A DNA stretch of 64,000 nt from NCBI GenBank assembly GCA_910574635.1, contig CAJTCG010000008.1:124001-188000 (forward strand). Direction: 5' to 3'. The notes below the pieces were generated by a model that saw nothing but the letters and a program-made list of their open reading frames with translations, did no database searches and was not told the origin of the DNA. Of the stretch, positions 50,597 through 58,003 are shown piece by piece (positions within the stretch are counted from its first letter, which is position 1; each line of letters opens with the position of its first letter). The DNA is from Oscillospiraceae bacterium. GTDB taxonomy: Bacteria > Bacillota > Clostridia > Oscillospirales > Oscillospiraceae. Both the position numbers and the translations under genes were made by a program.

Positions 50597-51288
50597 TTCT
50601 CCGGCTCCTTTACCACCAGCTTATATCCCAGGCCCTTCACCGTCAGGAGCGATACGGGCTTTGACGGATTTTCCTCGATCTTCTCCCGCAGATGCCGGAT
50701 ATGGGTCATCAGCGTTGTTTCATACCCCTGCCAGATTTCTCCGCACAGCGTTTGACAGAGAACGCCGATGGTGACGATCCGGCCCGCGTTCTCCGCCAGC
50801 TTTTCAAAAATGCTGTACTCCTTGGCGGTCAAGGGCGTCCGCTGTCCATCCCGGATAACCTCCGCCCGGTCTAAATCCACCGCGGCAGCGTTCAGCGTAA
50901 CAACCCGCTCTTTTTCAGGATAGGCCCGTTTCAAAATCGCCTGGACACGCAGCAGCAATTCCTTCGGGAGAAAAGGCTTGACCAGATAATCGTCCGCCCC
51001 CAGCTCGAACCCGGCAAAGCGGTCCTCGGCTTCCCCCTTCGCGGTGAGCATAAGAACGGGGACTTTGCTGACGGCCCGAATTTCCTGGAGCAGTTCAAAC
51101 CCGTCCATATCCGGCATTATCACATCCAGAACGATGATGCCGGGTGTTTTTTTCGCCATCACCGCCAGCACCTCTTGCCCGGAGGCCGCTGTTGTAATCT
51201 GTGTATATCCGGCGCTCTCAAAAATGGAGCGGATCATTGTCCGCAAATCTTTTTCATCGTCTACAACGAGGATTTCTCTGTCCAGCAT
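50593..51288 (-). CDS. OmpR-family response regulator
   Basis: 231 residues: receiver domain (EILVVDDEKDL, phospho-Asp in IIVLDVIMPDMDG, KPFLPKELLL) and winged-helix DNA-binding domain (LTAKEYSIFEKLAENAGRIV, YETTLMTHIRHLREKIE). ATG 51288 is 5 bases after GGAGGGG. It probably binds the CTCAAGG repeats in the divergent gap. Confidence 0.93.
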   Translation of the reverse strand: MLDREILVVDDEKDLRTMIRSIFESAGYTQITTAASGQEVLAVMAKKTPGIIVLDVIMPDMDGFELLQEIRAVSKVPVLMLTAKGEAEDRFAGFELGADDYLVKPFLPKELLLRVQAILKRAYPEKERVVTLNAAAVDLDRAEVIRDGQRTPLTAKEYSIFEKLAENAGRIVTIGVLCQTLCGEIWQGYETTLMTHIRHLREKIEENPSKPVSLLTVKGLGYKLVVKEPEK

Positions 51289-51355
51289 ATAAGCCCCTCC
51301 TGTCCGCACTCATTATAGCGCAGAAACTAAAAATTGTATATGCCGCCGGCGCAAT

Positions 51356-51410
51356 CTCAAGGTTATCTCAAGGTTGCCTCAAGGATCGCTCAAGGATGGT
51401 GTTGTATATT
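51356..51410 (+). promoter_or_regulatory. Four-repeat operator and promoter of the ABC cassette
   Basis: CTCAAGG at 51356, 51367, 51378 and 51389, exact 11-base period (one helical turn), ends at 51395. TATATT at 51405-51410 is a -10 lacking a -35, so activation by the OmpR-type regulator bound to the repeats is likely. Confidence 0.75.
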
Positions 51411-51434
51411 GACCCCATAAAGGAGGTAACCGCT

Positions 51435-52358
51435 ATGAGCGAAATCATCGTCGAAACAAAACAGCTGACCAAACAGTACGGGACCCAAAAGAGCGTGGCG
51501 GAGCTGAACATCCATGTTCAAAGAGGCCGCATCTATGGTCTGCTGGGCCGAAACGGAGCCGGAAAAACCACCACCATGAAGATGCTGCTGGGATTGACAC
51601 AGCCCACGTCAGGGAAGGTGACGATCTGGGGGAAGTCCCTGCTGGGCAATGAGAAGAAGCTGCTGCCCCGCATCGGCAGCCTGATTGAATCCCCCGGCTT
51701 CTATCCCAACCTGACGGGAACGGAGAACCTGCGCATTTTCGCCGCCCTGCGGGGACTGAAAAATCAGGGGGCTATTAAGAACGCCCTGGAACTGGTGGGC
51801 CTGCCCTACCGGGATAAAAAGCTCTTTTCTCAATACTCCCTGGGCATGAAGCAGCGGCTGGCCATCGCCCTGGCGGTGATGCACGACCCGGAATTGTTGA
51901 TCCTGGACGAGCCCATCAACGGCCTGGACCCCATCGGCATCGCGGAGGTGCGCTCCTTCATCCGGGCACTGTGCGACGAGCGGGGCAAGACCATCCTGAT
52001 CTCCAGCCACATTCTCTCCGAGGTGGCGCTGCTGGCAGACGACATCGGCATCATCGACCACGGTGTGCTGCTGGAGGAGGAGAGCCTTGCGGACCTGGAA
52101 GCCAAGAGCGACCGGTATATCCGCTTCACAGTCTCCGACACGGGGCGGGCGGCGGAGGTCTTGAAGGGTGTGTTCCACGAAAATCAGTTTACCGTACAGG
52201 ACGGCCATCATCTGCGGCTGGATTCTGCCGAGGTTCCTGCGGCAAGGATCGTTTCTGCCTTTGTGCAGCGCGGCCTGGAGGTGTCGGAGGCCGCGACCGT
52301 GGAGGAAAGCCTGGAGGATTACTTCAAGCGGGTGACCGGGGGTGAGGGGATTGCTTAA
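51435..52358 (+). CDS. ABC transporter ATPase, bacitracin/lantibiotic type
   Basis: A 307-residue BcrA/NukF-like ATPase: Walker A GRNGAGKTTTMKM, signature YSLGMKQRLAI, Walker B LLILDEPINGLDP, H-loop SSHILSE, plus the ~85-residue C-terminal extension of this group. With the two permeases it exports or expels peptide antibiotics. ATG 51435 follows AGGAGG. Confidence 0.92.
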   Translation: MSEIIVETKQLTKQYGTQKSVAELNIHVQRGRIYGLLGRNGAGKTTTMKMLLGLTQPTSGKVTIWGKSLLGNEKKLLPRIGSLIESPGFYPNLTGTENLRIFAALRGLKNQGAIKNALELVGLPYRDKKLFSQYSLGMKQRLAIALAVMHDPELLILDEPINGLDPIGIAEVRSFIRALCDERGKTILISSHILSEVALLADDIGIIDHGVLLEEESLADLEAKSDRYIRFTVSDTGRAAEVLKGVFHENQFTVQDGHHLRLDSAEVPAARIVSAFVQRGLEVSEAATVEESLEDYFKRVTGGEGIA

Positions 52359-53139
52359 GCTGATTTCCTGTGAGCTTCAGAAGCTGAAACGGAAGAAGTT
52401 CATTCCTTTTGTAATCCTCTCCGCGTTCCTGTTCCCGCCCCCGCTGGCACTGATGATGCTGACGCCCCGCATGATGGAGCGGTACGACACGAAAGCCGAG
52501 CTCTTTGACGACTTTTACCAGTTTGTCCTGGGCTATGGGGTGGAGCTGCTTCTGCCCTGCGTCATCGGCGTCATCGCCGCCATGCTGTTCTTTATGGAGC
52601 GGGACAACGACACCTTCAAAAACCTGCGGACCATCCCGGTGACCAGCACCCAGATGATTTTTGCCAAAATTATCGTTCTGTTTCTGTTCGGACTGATTTT
52701 CTGCCTGTCCACAGCCGCCGTCACCATTGTCTGCGGGGGCCTGATTGCCGAGGTGGGCGGACTGGGCTATAAGCTGTGGTTGGCGGTGGAGATGGGGATT
52801 TTCATCACAGCGGGCACTCTGCCGCTGGTGGTGCTGGTGGTCTTTTTCAGCAAGACCTATATCTTCTCCGTTCTGCTGTGCATTTTTTACAGCGTGTTAA
52901 GCCTGACTGCCGAAAGCAGTTTCGGTGTCCTGCCGAAGTTTCTGTGCTGGCTGATGCCGATTCCCCTCACAAACCTCTGGTGCGCGGGGGATATGGTTCG
53001 GCATGGCGTCAAGGGCAGCTTGGGGGAACTGCAATACCTGATTCCCTCAACAACGCAGACCGTCTTGATTTTGAGTGCAATGACTGTCCTGTCCATTCTG
53101 CTGATTGACCGGCTGTATAAAAAGAGAGGGGGGAATTGA
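52342..53139 (+). CDS. ABC permease, lantibiotic immunity type (1)
   Basis: 265 residues with six hydrophobic helices (e.g. LLLPCVIGVIAAMLFF, IIVLFLFGLIFCLSTAAVTIV). The N-terminal SCELQKLKRKKFI is characteristic of ABC-2/BcrB-like permeases. It overlaps the ATPase gene by 17 bases. Confidence 0.85.
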   Translation: MRGLLKLISCELQKLKRKKFIPFVILSAFLFPPPLALMMLTPRMMERYDTKAELFDDFYQFVLGYGVELLLPCVIGVIAAMLFFMERDNDTFKNLRTIPVTSTQMIFAKIIVLFLFGLIFCLSTAAVTIVCGGLIAEVGGLGYKLWLAVEMGIFITAGTLPLVVLVVFFSKTYIFSVLLCIFYSVLSLTAESSFGVLPKFLCWLMPIPLTNLWCAGDMVRHGVKGSLGELQYLIPSTTQTVLILSAMTVLSILLIDRLYKKRGGN

Positions 53140-53140
53140 A

Positions 53141-53920
53141 ATGCTGGTATTGATGAAAACCGAATTTTGGAAACTCAAACGGTATCACATGGTCTGGGCA
53201 GGGGGTTTCCTGATGCTGCTGTCCGTCCTGCTTACGGTTTTCTCCACCACCGCCCAGGATGGAAGTGTATGGACCTTCTCCTTTTTCGTGGAGCAGGTCC
53301 TGAAGAACAACATCACAACAATTTTCCCTATGTGCATCGCTTTGATTACCGGATATATCATCAGCCGGGAGGGAACGGACGACACGCTGAAAAACATTCT
53401 GACGGTTCCCCTGTCGTTTCCCGCTCTGCTGGCTGGCAAGCTGGCCGTCTGCGGGCTGCTCTCCCTGTTCCTGGGGATCGTCAGCACTGTGTTCACGGTG
53501 ATGGCATCCTTCCTCTTGGGCTTTCCTGGCGGTGATTTTCCGGTAATTATGCAGGCCGGGTTGCAGATCACGGCCAACTGTCTGTTCCTCTATATCGCGG
53601 TTCTGCCAATCATCGCCATCGCCGCCCGTATTCCAAACGGGCACTTGATTGGAGCGGTTGTCGCCTTTGCCTACGGCTACGGCGGGATGTTCGCGGCGGG
53701 GAGCATGACCTTGGCGAATTTGTATCCCGTGACCGCAAGCATGGGGCTGATTGGATACCGCAGCTATGATGCGGCTGTCCATTGGAATCCGCTGCTTTGT
53801 ATGTTCAGTTTGCTGGCCGCTCTGCTGATTGCCGCCGCTTTTGTGGCGACAGCAAAAAAAGGCGCGGCTCCAAAGACGACAAAAAAGCCCAAACGGGTCA
53901 TCACTAAAAAAGGTTGGTAA
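53141..53920 (+). CDS. ABC permease, lantibiotic immunity type (2)
   Basis: 259 residues, six helices, N-terminal MKTEFWKLKRYHMVW and the ISREGTDDTLKNILTVP cytosolic loop shared with the first permease (ERDNDTFKNLRTIPV). The pair forms a heterodimer typical of NukEG/EpiEG immunity systems. ATG 53141 is preceded by AGGGGGG. Confidence 0.85.
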   Translation: MLVLMKTEFWKLKRYHMVWAGGFLMLLSVLLTVFSTTAQDGSVWTFSFFVEQVLKNNITTIFPMCIALITGYIISREGTDDTLKNILTVPLSFPALLAGKLAVCGLLSLFLGIVSTVFTVMASFLLGFPGGDFPVIMQAGLQITANCLFLYIAVLPIIAIAARIPNGHLIGAVVAFAYGYGGMFAAGSMTLANLYPVTASMGLIGYRSYDAAVHWNPLLCMFSLLAALLIAAAFVATAKKGAAPKTTKKPKRVITKKGW

Positions 53921-53935
53921 GGGGTGTCAAACAAC

Positions 53936-54325
53936 ATGAAGAAAAAAGTGAAAATCACAATAGGAGTCGTTGCTGTCCTGCTCATTGGTCTGGCCGGCTT
54001 TTGCGCATGGTTCTTCTCCGGCTCCGGCAGCACCGAGTATTACGCCCAGATCGATAACACCAGGGTGGAACAGGTGGATTCTAACGGAGGCGTCATTAAC
54101 TTCAAAGGCAGCCTGCCCTATTCCTACACGCTGCTGTCCTATGACGAAAACGGGAGCGAAAAAGAGATCACCTTCGGGACATCCAGAGAACTGCGGGAGG
54201 GGGCCTTTATCCGTCTGACTGTCATGCCGGTCCGGGGCGTCCTGGACTGGAGCGAGGTACAGTATGACGAACTTCCGGAAGCAGTACAGAATCATTATTC
54301 TGCTCCGTCGGATGATGAAGGGTAA
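53936..54325 (+). CDS. YxeA-like (DUF1093) secreted protein
   Basis: A 129-residue protein: signal anchor (KITIGVVAVLLIGLAGFCAWFF), then a small beta domain (YYAQIDN, YTLLSYDENGSEKEITF, LREGAFIRLTV). In B. subtilis yxeA follows the peptide-sensing yxdJK-yxdLM system, the same context as here. ATG 53936 is preferred over GTG 53924. Confidence 0.75.
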   Translation: MKKKVKITIGVVAVLLIGLAGFCAWFFSGSGSTEYYAQIDNTRVEQVDSNGGVINFKGSLPYSYTLLSYDENGSEKEITFGTSRELREGAFIRLTVMPVRGVLDWSEVQYDELPEAVQNHYSAPSDDEG

Positions 54326-54370
54326 TTTCAGCGAATAACAGAAGCTCTATCAATTTAGGGCTTATTTTCT

Positions 54371-54394
54371 GCGGCGGTTTATTAAAGCCGCCGC
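54371..54394 (+). terminator. Possible terminator after the cassette
   Basis: GCGGCGG and CCGCCGC form a 7-bp stem extended by T-A pairs; the T run is weak. Confidence 0.5.
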
Positions 54395-54546
54395 CTTTCC
54401 ATTTGCTTTCTCGACATATAGGAGAATGCCGCCATGCGATTACAGGCAGATAGGCATTTGTCAAAAAAAGCCTGCCCCCTACAGCGGCGCACTCCTCCCA
54501 AGGTTGCGAAAATAGTCGTTCCTTGACGGCTCATAATGTTGCCCCC

Positions 54547-54584
54547 AGCACCCGAATGGCCTTGCACCGTCCGGGTGCTTTTTT
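54547..54584 (+). terminator. Terminator or leader attenuator
   Basis: AGCACCCG (54547-54554) with CGGGTGCT (54572-54579) and a run of six T. It precedes the sigma-like gene, so it may be a leader attenuator. Confidence 0.65.
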
Positions 54585-54627
54585 ATTTCCAGGCCAGCGA
54601 CACCGGCCCCGCTGGCGCTCCCCGCCC

Positions 54628-54660
54628 CCTCCGTTCAGACCCTAAAAATCTGAACGGAGG
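54628..54660 (+). promoter_or_regulatory. Hairpin masking the ribosome-binding site
   Basis: CCTCCGTTCAGA (54628-54639) pairs perfectly with TCTGAACGGAGG (54649-54660); the 3' arm contains the CGGAGG Shine-Dalgarno of the gene at 54669, which would be sequestered when folded. Confidence 0.6.
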
Positions 54661-54668
54661 AAAGGACG

Positions 54669-55175
54669 ATGGAAATTACCATCAACTACTATGGGCAAGC
54701 TGTGTCCGTGTCGTTGGAGGTCTATGAATATCTCACCCAGGCCGACCACAAGGCGGAGAACCTTGCCCACGAACAGAGGCGGCATTGGGACGGACACGAG
54801 TGTGACGAGTACATAATCAGTACCGAGGGCCGTTTGCCCTACTGCGCTACCCCGGAAGAATTGATCTGCCAGCGGGAAACGCTGGACGAAATTCTGGCGG
54901 TGCTGGCGCTCTGCACCGATACCCAGCGGGAGTGGTTCTTGCTCTATGCCCTGCATGATTTCAGCTATGCGGAGATTGCCGAGATGTGCGGCTGCTCCAA
55001 GTACGCTGTCCGCGACAGCATTATGGCGGTAAGAAAAATTTTTCAAACTTTTTCAGAAAGTGACCCCGCGATAGACCCTCTAAGTGGCTACCAGGTGAGG
55101 GGCGTTCGCTCCATCACCGGGAGGGACAAGCAGTTTCGGCTGTTTGTCCCTCCTGTCATTTCGGAGGTCTTATGA
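54669..55175 (+). CDS. Sigma-70 region-4-like regulatory protein of the element
   Basis: A 168-residue protein with a C-terminal sigma region 4 helix-turn-helix (TQREWFLLYALHDFSYAEIAEMCGCSKYAVRDSI) after an acidic N-terminal half. Such short sigma-like proteins are common control genes of Clostridia integrative elements and usually precede the recombinase. The last ~40 residues (after FQTFSES) look unlike the family and may follow a frameshift. Confidence 0.65.
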   Translation: MEITINYYGQAVSVSLEVYEYLTQADHKAENLAHEQRRHWDGHECDEYIISTEGRLPYCATPEELICQRETLDEILAVLALCTDTQREWFLLYALHDFSYAEIAEMCGCSKYAVRDSIMAVRKIFQTFSESDPAIDPLSGYQVRGVRSITGRDKQFRLFVPPVISEVL

Positions 55176-55699
55176 AAATCATCAACCTACGGCTCCATTA
55201 CCCCCACTGTCAGCAGGACAAGTTGGTAGAGGTCAGCGAGGAAGTCTTTGACGTGCTGTGCCAATCCGTCAGGGAAATGCGGAACCATGAGCGCCGCAAG
55301 CAGTATCACCGGGCCTACTACTCGCTGGATGCCTACGACTGGACGGAGAACTACGCTCTGGAACACAGCCCGTCCCCGTAGCAGCTTGTTATGCTGGCCG
55401 AGGAACAGGCCGAGCGTAACCGGCTGGCCGCTGCCTTGCGGGAGGCCCTTGCCTACGCCACCCCCACTCAGGCCCGCCGCATCTGTACCTACTACGTGGG
55501 CGGGCTGACCCAGCAGCAGATCGCAGATTGGGAGCGCGTCCACAACAGCAATGCCCGTATCTATGACCGGCTGTTGGAAATGTGCGCCCCCATCCGCTTC
55601 ACCGGCAAAAACTTCCGCAGGGCCACGGCACAAGACAAGCTGGCACGTCTGAAGAATCTGATGAAACCGCCCGCCCTCTTCCCTGCCGCAGATGACTAA
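55172..55699 (+). pseudogene. Second sigma-like gene split by an in-frame amber stop
   Basis: Two frames in the same phase, 55172-55381 (KIINLRLHYPHCQQDKLVEV) and 55391-55699, are divided only by TAG at 55379-55381. Homologues read PSPEQL or similar across this point, so a GAG or CAG to TAG change is likely. The second part has a helix-turn-helix (TQQQIADWERVHNSNARI). Whether suppression occurs is unknown. Confidence 0.55.
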
Positions 55700-55748
55700 T
55701 GGACAGGCAATTTCGCATAGGTTGTTGTGAAAGGCTGGGTGATGTGAT

Positions 55749-55883
55749 TTGCAGACACAGGAGCTATGCAAAAGCATTTTCAAAGATGGCTCCACGAAAA
55801 CAACAACAGAAATTTTCACGCACAAGCTGACCGACCTGATCAATCAGCTGGAAAAGGAAAAACAGGCCATAACCCCAAAATAA
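55749..55883 (+). CDS. 44-residue ORF before the recombinase
   Basis: A TTG-started frame (LQTQELCKSIFKDGSTKTT, then FTHKLTDLINQLEKEKQ) ending right at the recombinase promoter. Small helical proteins of this kind occur beside serine recombinases in Clostridia elements; a recombination-directionality role is possible but unproven. The rest of the 55700-55956 gap is promoter. Confidence 0.4.
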   Translation: MQTQELCKSIFKDGSTKTTTEIFTHKLTDLINQLEKEKQAITPK

Positions 55884-55884
55884 T

Positions 55885-55934
55885 GTGACAAGCTGTTTTC
55901 TGTGTGCTATACTGTAAGCAGGAAACAGCTTGTC
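55885..55934 (+). promoter_or_regulatory. Recombinase promoter inside an inverted repeat
   Basis: GTGACA (55885-55890) and TATACT (55908-55913) with 17-base spacer. GACAAGCTGTTT (55887-55898) and AAACAGCTTGTC (55923-55934) form a 12-bp perfect inverted repeat that brackets the -10, an operator or self-regulation candidate. Confidence 0.7.
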
Positions 55935-55956
55935 CTATCTCTGAGGAGATATGACT

Positions 55957-57510
55957 ATGAAAGCAGCAATTTACTGCCGTTTATCCGAGGAAGATAGAAA
56001 CAAGCAATTTGAAACCGACGACAGCAACAGCATTCAGAACCAAAAGGCTATGCTGTTGCAATATGCGATGGAACAAGGGTGGGAAGTTTATAACCTTTAC
56101 AGTGATGATGATTACACAGGTTCAGACCGCAGACGGCCCGAATTTAACCGCTTGCTGGAGGACGCCAAGGCTCACCGCTTTGACATCGTTCTCTGCAAGA
56201 CACAATCCCGTTTTACCCGTGAGCTGGAGCTGGTAGAAAAGTACATCCACGGCCTCTTCCCTATTTGGGGCATCCGCTTTGTCAGCATCGTGGACAACGC
56301 CGACACCGCCAACAAGGGCAATAAGAAGTCCCGGCAGATCAACGGGCTGGTGAACGAGTGGTATCTGGAGGATATGTCGGAGAACATCCGCAGCGTCCTT
56401 ACCAACCGGCGGCAGAACGGTTTTCACATTGGGGCCTTTGCCCTCTATGGCTACCAGAAAGACCCCGACCAGAAAGGCCATCTGATTATTGACGAGGAGG
56501 CCGCCGCCGTTGTCCGGGAGGTGTTTACCCTCTTTTCTCAGGGCTACGGTAAGACAGCCATCGCCCGGATGCTCAACGACCGTGGCATCCCCAATCCCAC
56601 CGAGTACAAGCGGCTCCACGGCCTACGCTACCAGCAGCCCAGGCGGAAAAACAGCACCCTTTGGAAGTATTTCGCCATCTCCGATATGCTCACCAATGAG
56701 ATTTATATCGGCAATATGGTACAAGGCAAATATGGCAGTGTGTCCTATAAGACCAAGCAGAACAAGCCCCGCCTTCAAAGTGAATGGTTTCGGGTGGAGG
56801 GAACCCATGAGGCAATTATAGAACGCTCCCTTTGGAATAGGGTGCAGTCCATGATTGCGGAGCGGGCCAAGCCCTTTGACTGCGGCACCGTGGGACTGTT
56901 CGCCAGGAAAGCAATCTGCGCCAACTGCGGCTATACCATGCGTTCCTCCAAAAATCGCGGGCGGCACTACCTCCAATGCTCTAACCGCCATGTGGCAAAG
57001 GACGCCTGTATTGGTTCCTTTATTTCCGTGGAAAAGCTGGAGCGGATGGTGATCGACGAGCTGAACCGACTGGCGGCGGCGTATCTGGACAAAGACGATC
57101 TGGAGCGGAGCATTGAGTTTTGCGAAAATCTGCAAGGTCAGAAAAAGCAGCTCCTGGACGCCCTCTCCGCCTATGAGAAGAAGATTGCCGAGTACACCAA
57201 GGGCCTGCGGGATTTATACATGGATAAGGTCAAGGGTCTGCTCAACGACAGTGACTTCTCCGCCCTCTCCAAAGAGTTTTCCTCCGAGAAGTCCCGACTG
57301 GAGCGTGTCCTGCTGGACGGTCAGCGTCAGCTTGCGGAATTGGAGGACAGGATTGCCGCAGGAGATAACCGAAAAGCCCTGGTGGAGCGGTATATAAACC
57401 TAGAACACTTGACACGGGAAATCGTAGAAATCCTCATCGACCACATCACTGTAGGCAAACGCATCCCTGGCACCCGTGACGTTCCCATTGAAATCCACTG
57501 GAATTTTTAA
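55957..57510 (+). CDS. Large serine recombinase
   Basis: A 517-residue integrase/excisionase. Resolvase catalytic domain with the active serine in AIYCRLSEEDRN and R in QSRFTR; Recombinase domain (GYQKDPDQKGHLIIDEEAA); zinc ribbon (CANCGYTMRSSKNRGRHYLQC); long coiled coil near 370-490 (YEKKIAEYTKGLRDLYMDKV). ATG 55957 is 8 bases from GAGGAG. It adjoins attR, the usual place, and should act on the attL/attR described here. Confidence 0.94.
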   Translation: MKAAIYCRLSEEDRNKQFETDDSNSIQNQKAMLLQYAMEQGWEVYNLYSDDDYTGSDRRRPEFNRLLEDAKAHRFDIVLCKTQSRFTRELELVEKYIHGLFPIWGIRFVSIVDNADTANKGNKKSRQINGLVNEWYLEDMSENIRSVLTNRRQNGFHIGAFALYGYQKDPDQKGHLIIDEEAAAVVREVFTLFSQGYGKTAIARMLNDRGIPNPTEYKRLHGLRYQQPRRKNSTLWKYFAISDMLTNEIYIGNMVQGKYGSVSYKTKQNKPRLQSEWFRVEGTHEAIIERSLWNRVQSMIAERAKPFDCGTVGLFARKAICANCGYTMRSSKNRGRHYLQCSNRHVAKDACIGSFISVEKLERMVIDELNRLAAAYLDKDDLERSIEFCENLQGQKKQLLDALSAYEKKIAEYTKGLRDLYMDKVKGLLNDSDFSALSKEFSSEKSRLERVLLDGQRQLAELEDRIAAGDNRKALVERYINLEHLTREIVEILIDHITVGKRIPGTRDVPIEIHWNF

Positions 57511-57526
57511 GGAGCATATAGACCCT

Positions 57527-57964
57527 ATGCAACCCAAAGAAGAATTTGAGCAAACCATTCAATCCATCGACCAGGCGTTAGGTGAAATTGAGCGTACCCT
57601 GGAGCAAATGCTGACCCTGGCCCAGCTGTCCGCCAGCGATTTGAACGTAGACCGGGAGGCTCTGCAAAAGACACTGGAACGCCTCCAGCGCAAGATTGAC
57701 CGCATCGCGGACACGATTTGGCGCCATTTTTCGCTGTTTTTTGCAAAAAGTTGTACTTTTGTGATTGCACCAGAGCAAAAAGCCCGCGTAACCTACGACA
57801 ACATCCTCCGCCTCTCCGACGACCCGGACGTCAGCGACGTCATCAAATTCCTCCGGGCCCGGGAAATTGTCCACTTCCAGCGCTTCGGCGAGGGCCTACG
57901 GTTAGCAAAGGACAAAATGAACGAGAAGAACGTTTACTATATGAATCCGGCTTTCGACAAGTAA
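57527..57964 (+). CDS. Hybrid ORF: element coiled-coil protein fused to CotJC C-terminus
   Basis: 145 codons. Residues 1-80 are element-encoded and helical (EEFEQTIQSIDQALGEIERT, REALQKTLERLQRKIDRIAD); from codon 81 (57767, the GC core) it is CotJC (PEQKARVTYDNILRLSDDPD, REIVHFQRFGE). The AAGGAG at the recombinase stop lies 12 bases upstream. It is created by integration; when excised, the element gene would read into the left arm instead. Confidence 0.7.
   Translation: MQPKEEFEQTIQSIDQALGEIERTLEQMLTLAQLSASDLNVDREALQKTLERLQRKIDRIADTIWRHFSLFFAKSCTFVIAPEQKARVTYDNILRLSDDPDVSDVIKFLRAREIVHFQRFGEGLRLAKDKMNEKNVYYMNPAFDK
57750..57785. other. attR of the cotJC element
   Basis: Element arm GTTGTACTTTTGTGATT (57750-57766), core GC (57767-57768), cotJC half ACCAGAGCAAAAAGCCC. 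Confidence 0.75.
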
Positions 57965-57967
57965 AGC

Positions 57968-58002
57968 AGAAAAGAGCGGCGGGAAACCCGCCGCTCTTTT
58001 CT
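57968..58002. terminator. Bidirectional terminator after cotJC
   Basis: AGAAAAGAGCGGCGGG (57968-57983) pairs perfectly with CCCGCCGCTCTTTTCT (57987-58002). Confidence 0.92.
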
Positions 58003-58003
58003 G

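Larger units (their letters stand above)
48897..57768. mobile_element. Serine-recombinase element interrupting cotJC, about 8.87 kb
   Basis: Contents: a decayed TnpV-like gene, a histidine kinase/response regulator pair (minus), a four-gene ABC/YxeA-like export cassette (plus), sigma-like regulatory genes, a 44-residue ORF, a large serine recombinase and a coiled-coil gene at the right end. The ends share the core GC, and their outer arms form an imperfect palindrome, as expected of a serine-integrase attP. Confidence 0.88.

Noticed and set aside
54382..54567. 61-codon minus-strand frame in the gap after the YxeA-like gene
   Set aside because: Overlaps terminator hairpins and has no supporting RBS or family.
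48879..57723. Direct repeat GATTTGGCG at 48879 and 57715 as element ends
   Set aside because: Joining there puts the two cotJC halves out of frame and leaves no palindromic attP; the GC core satisfies both.
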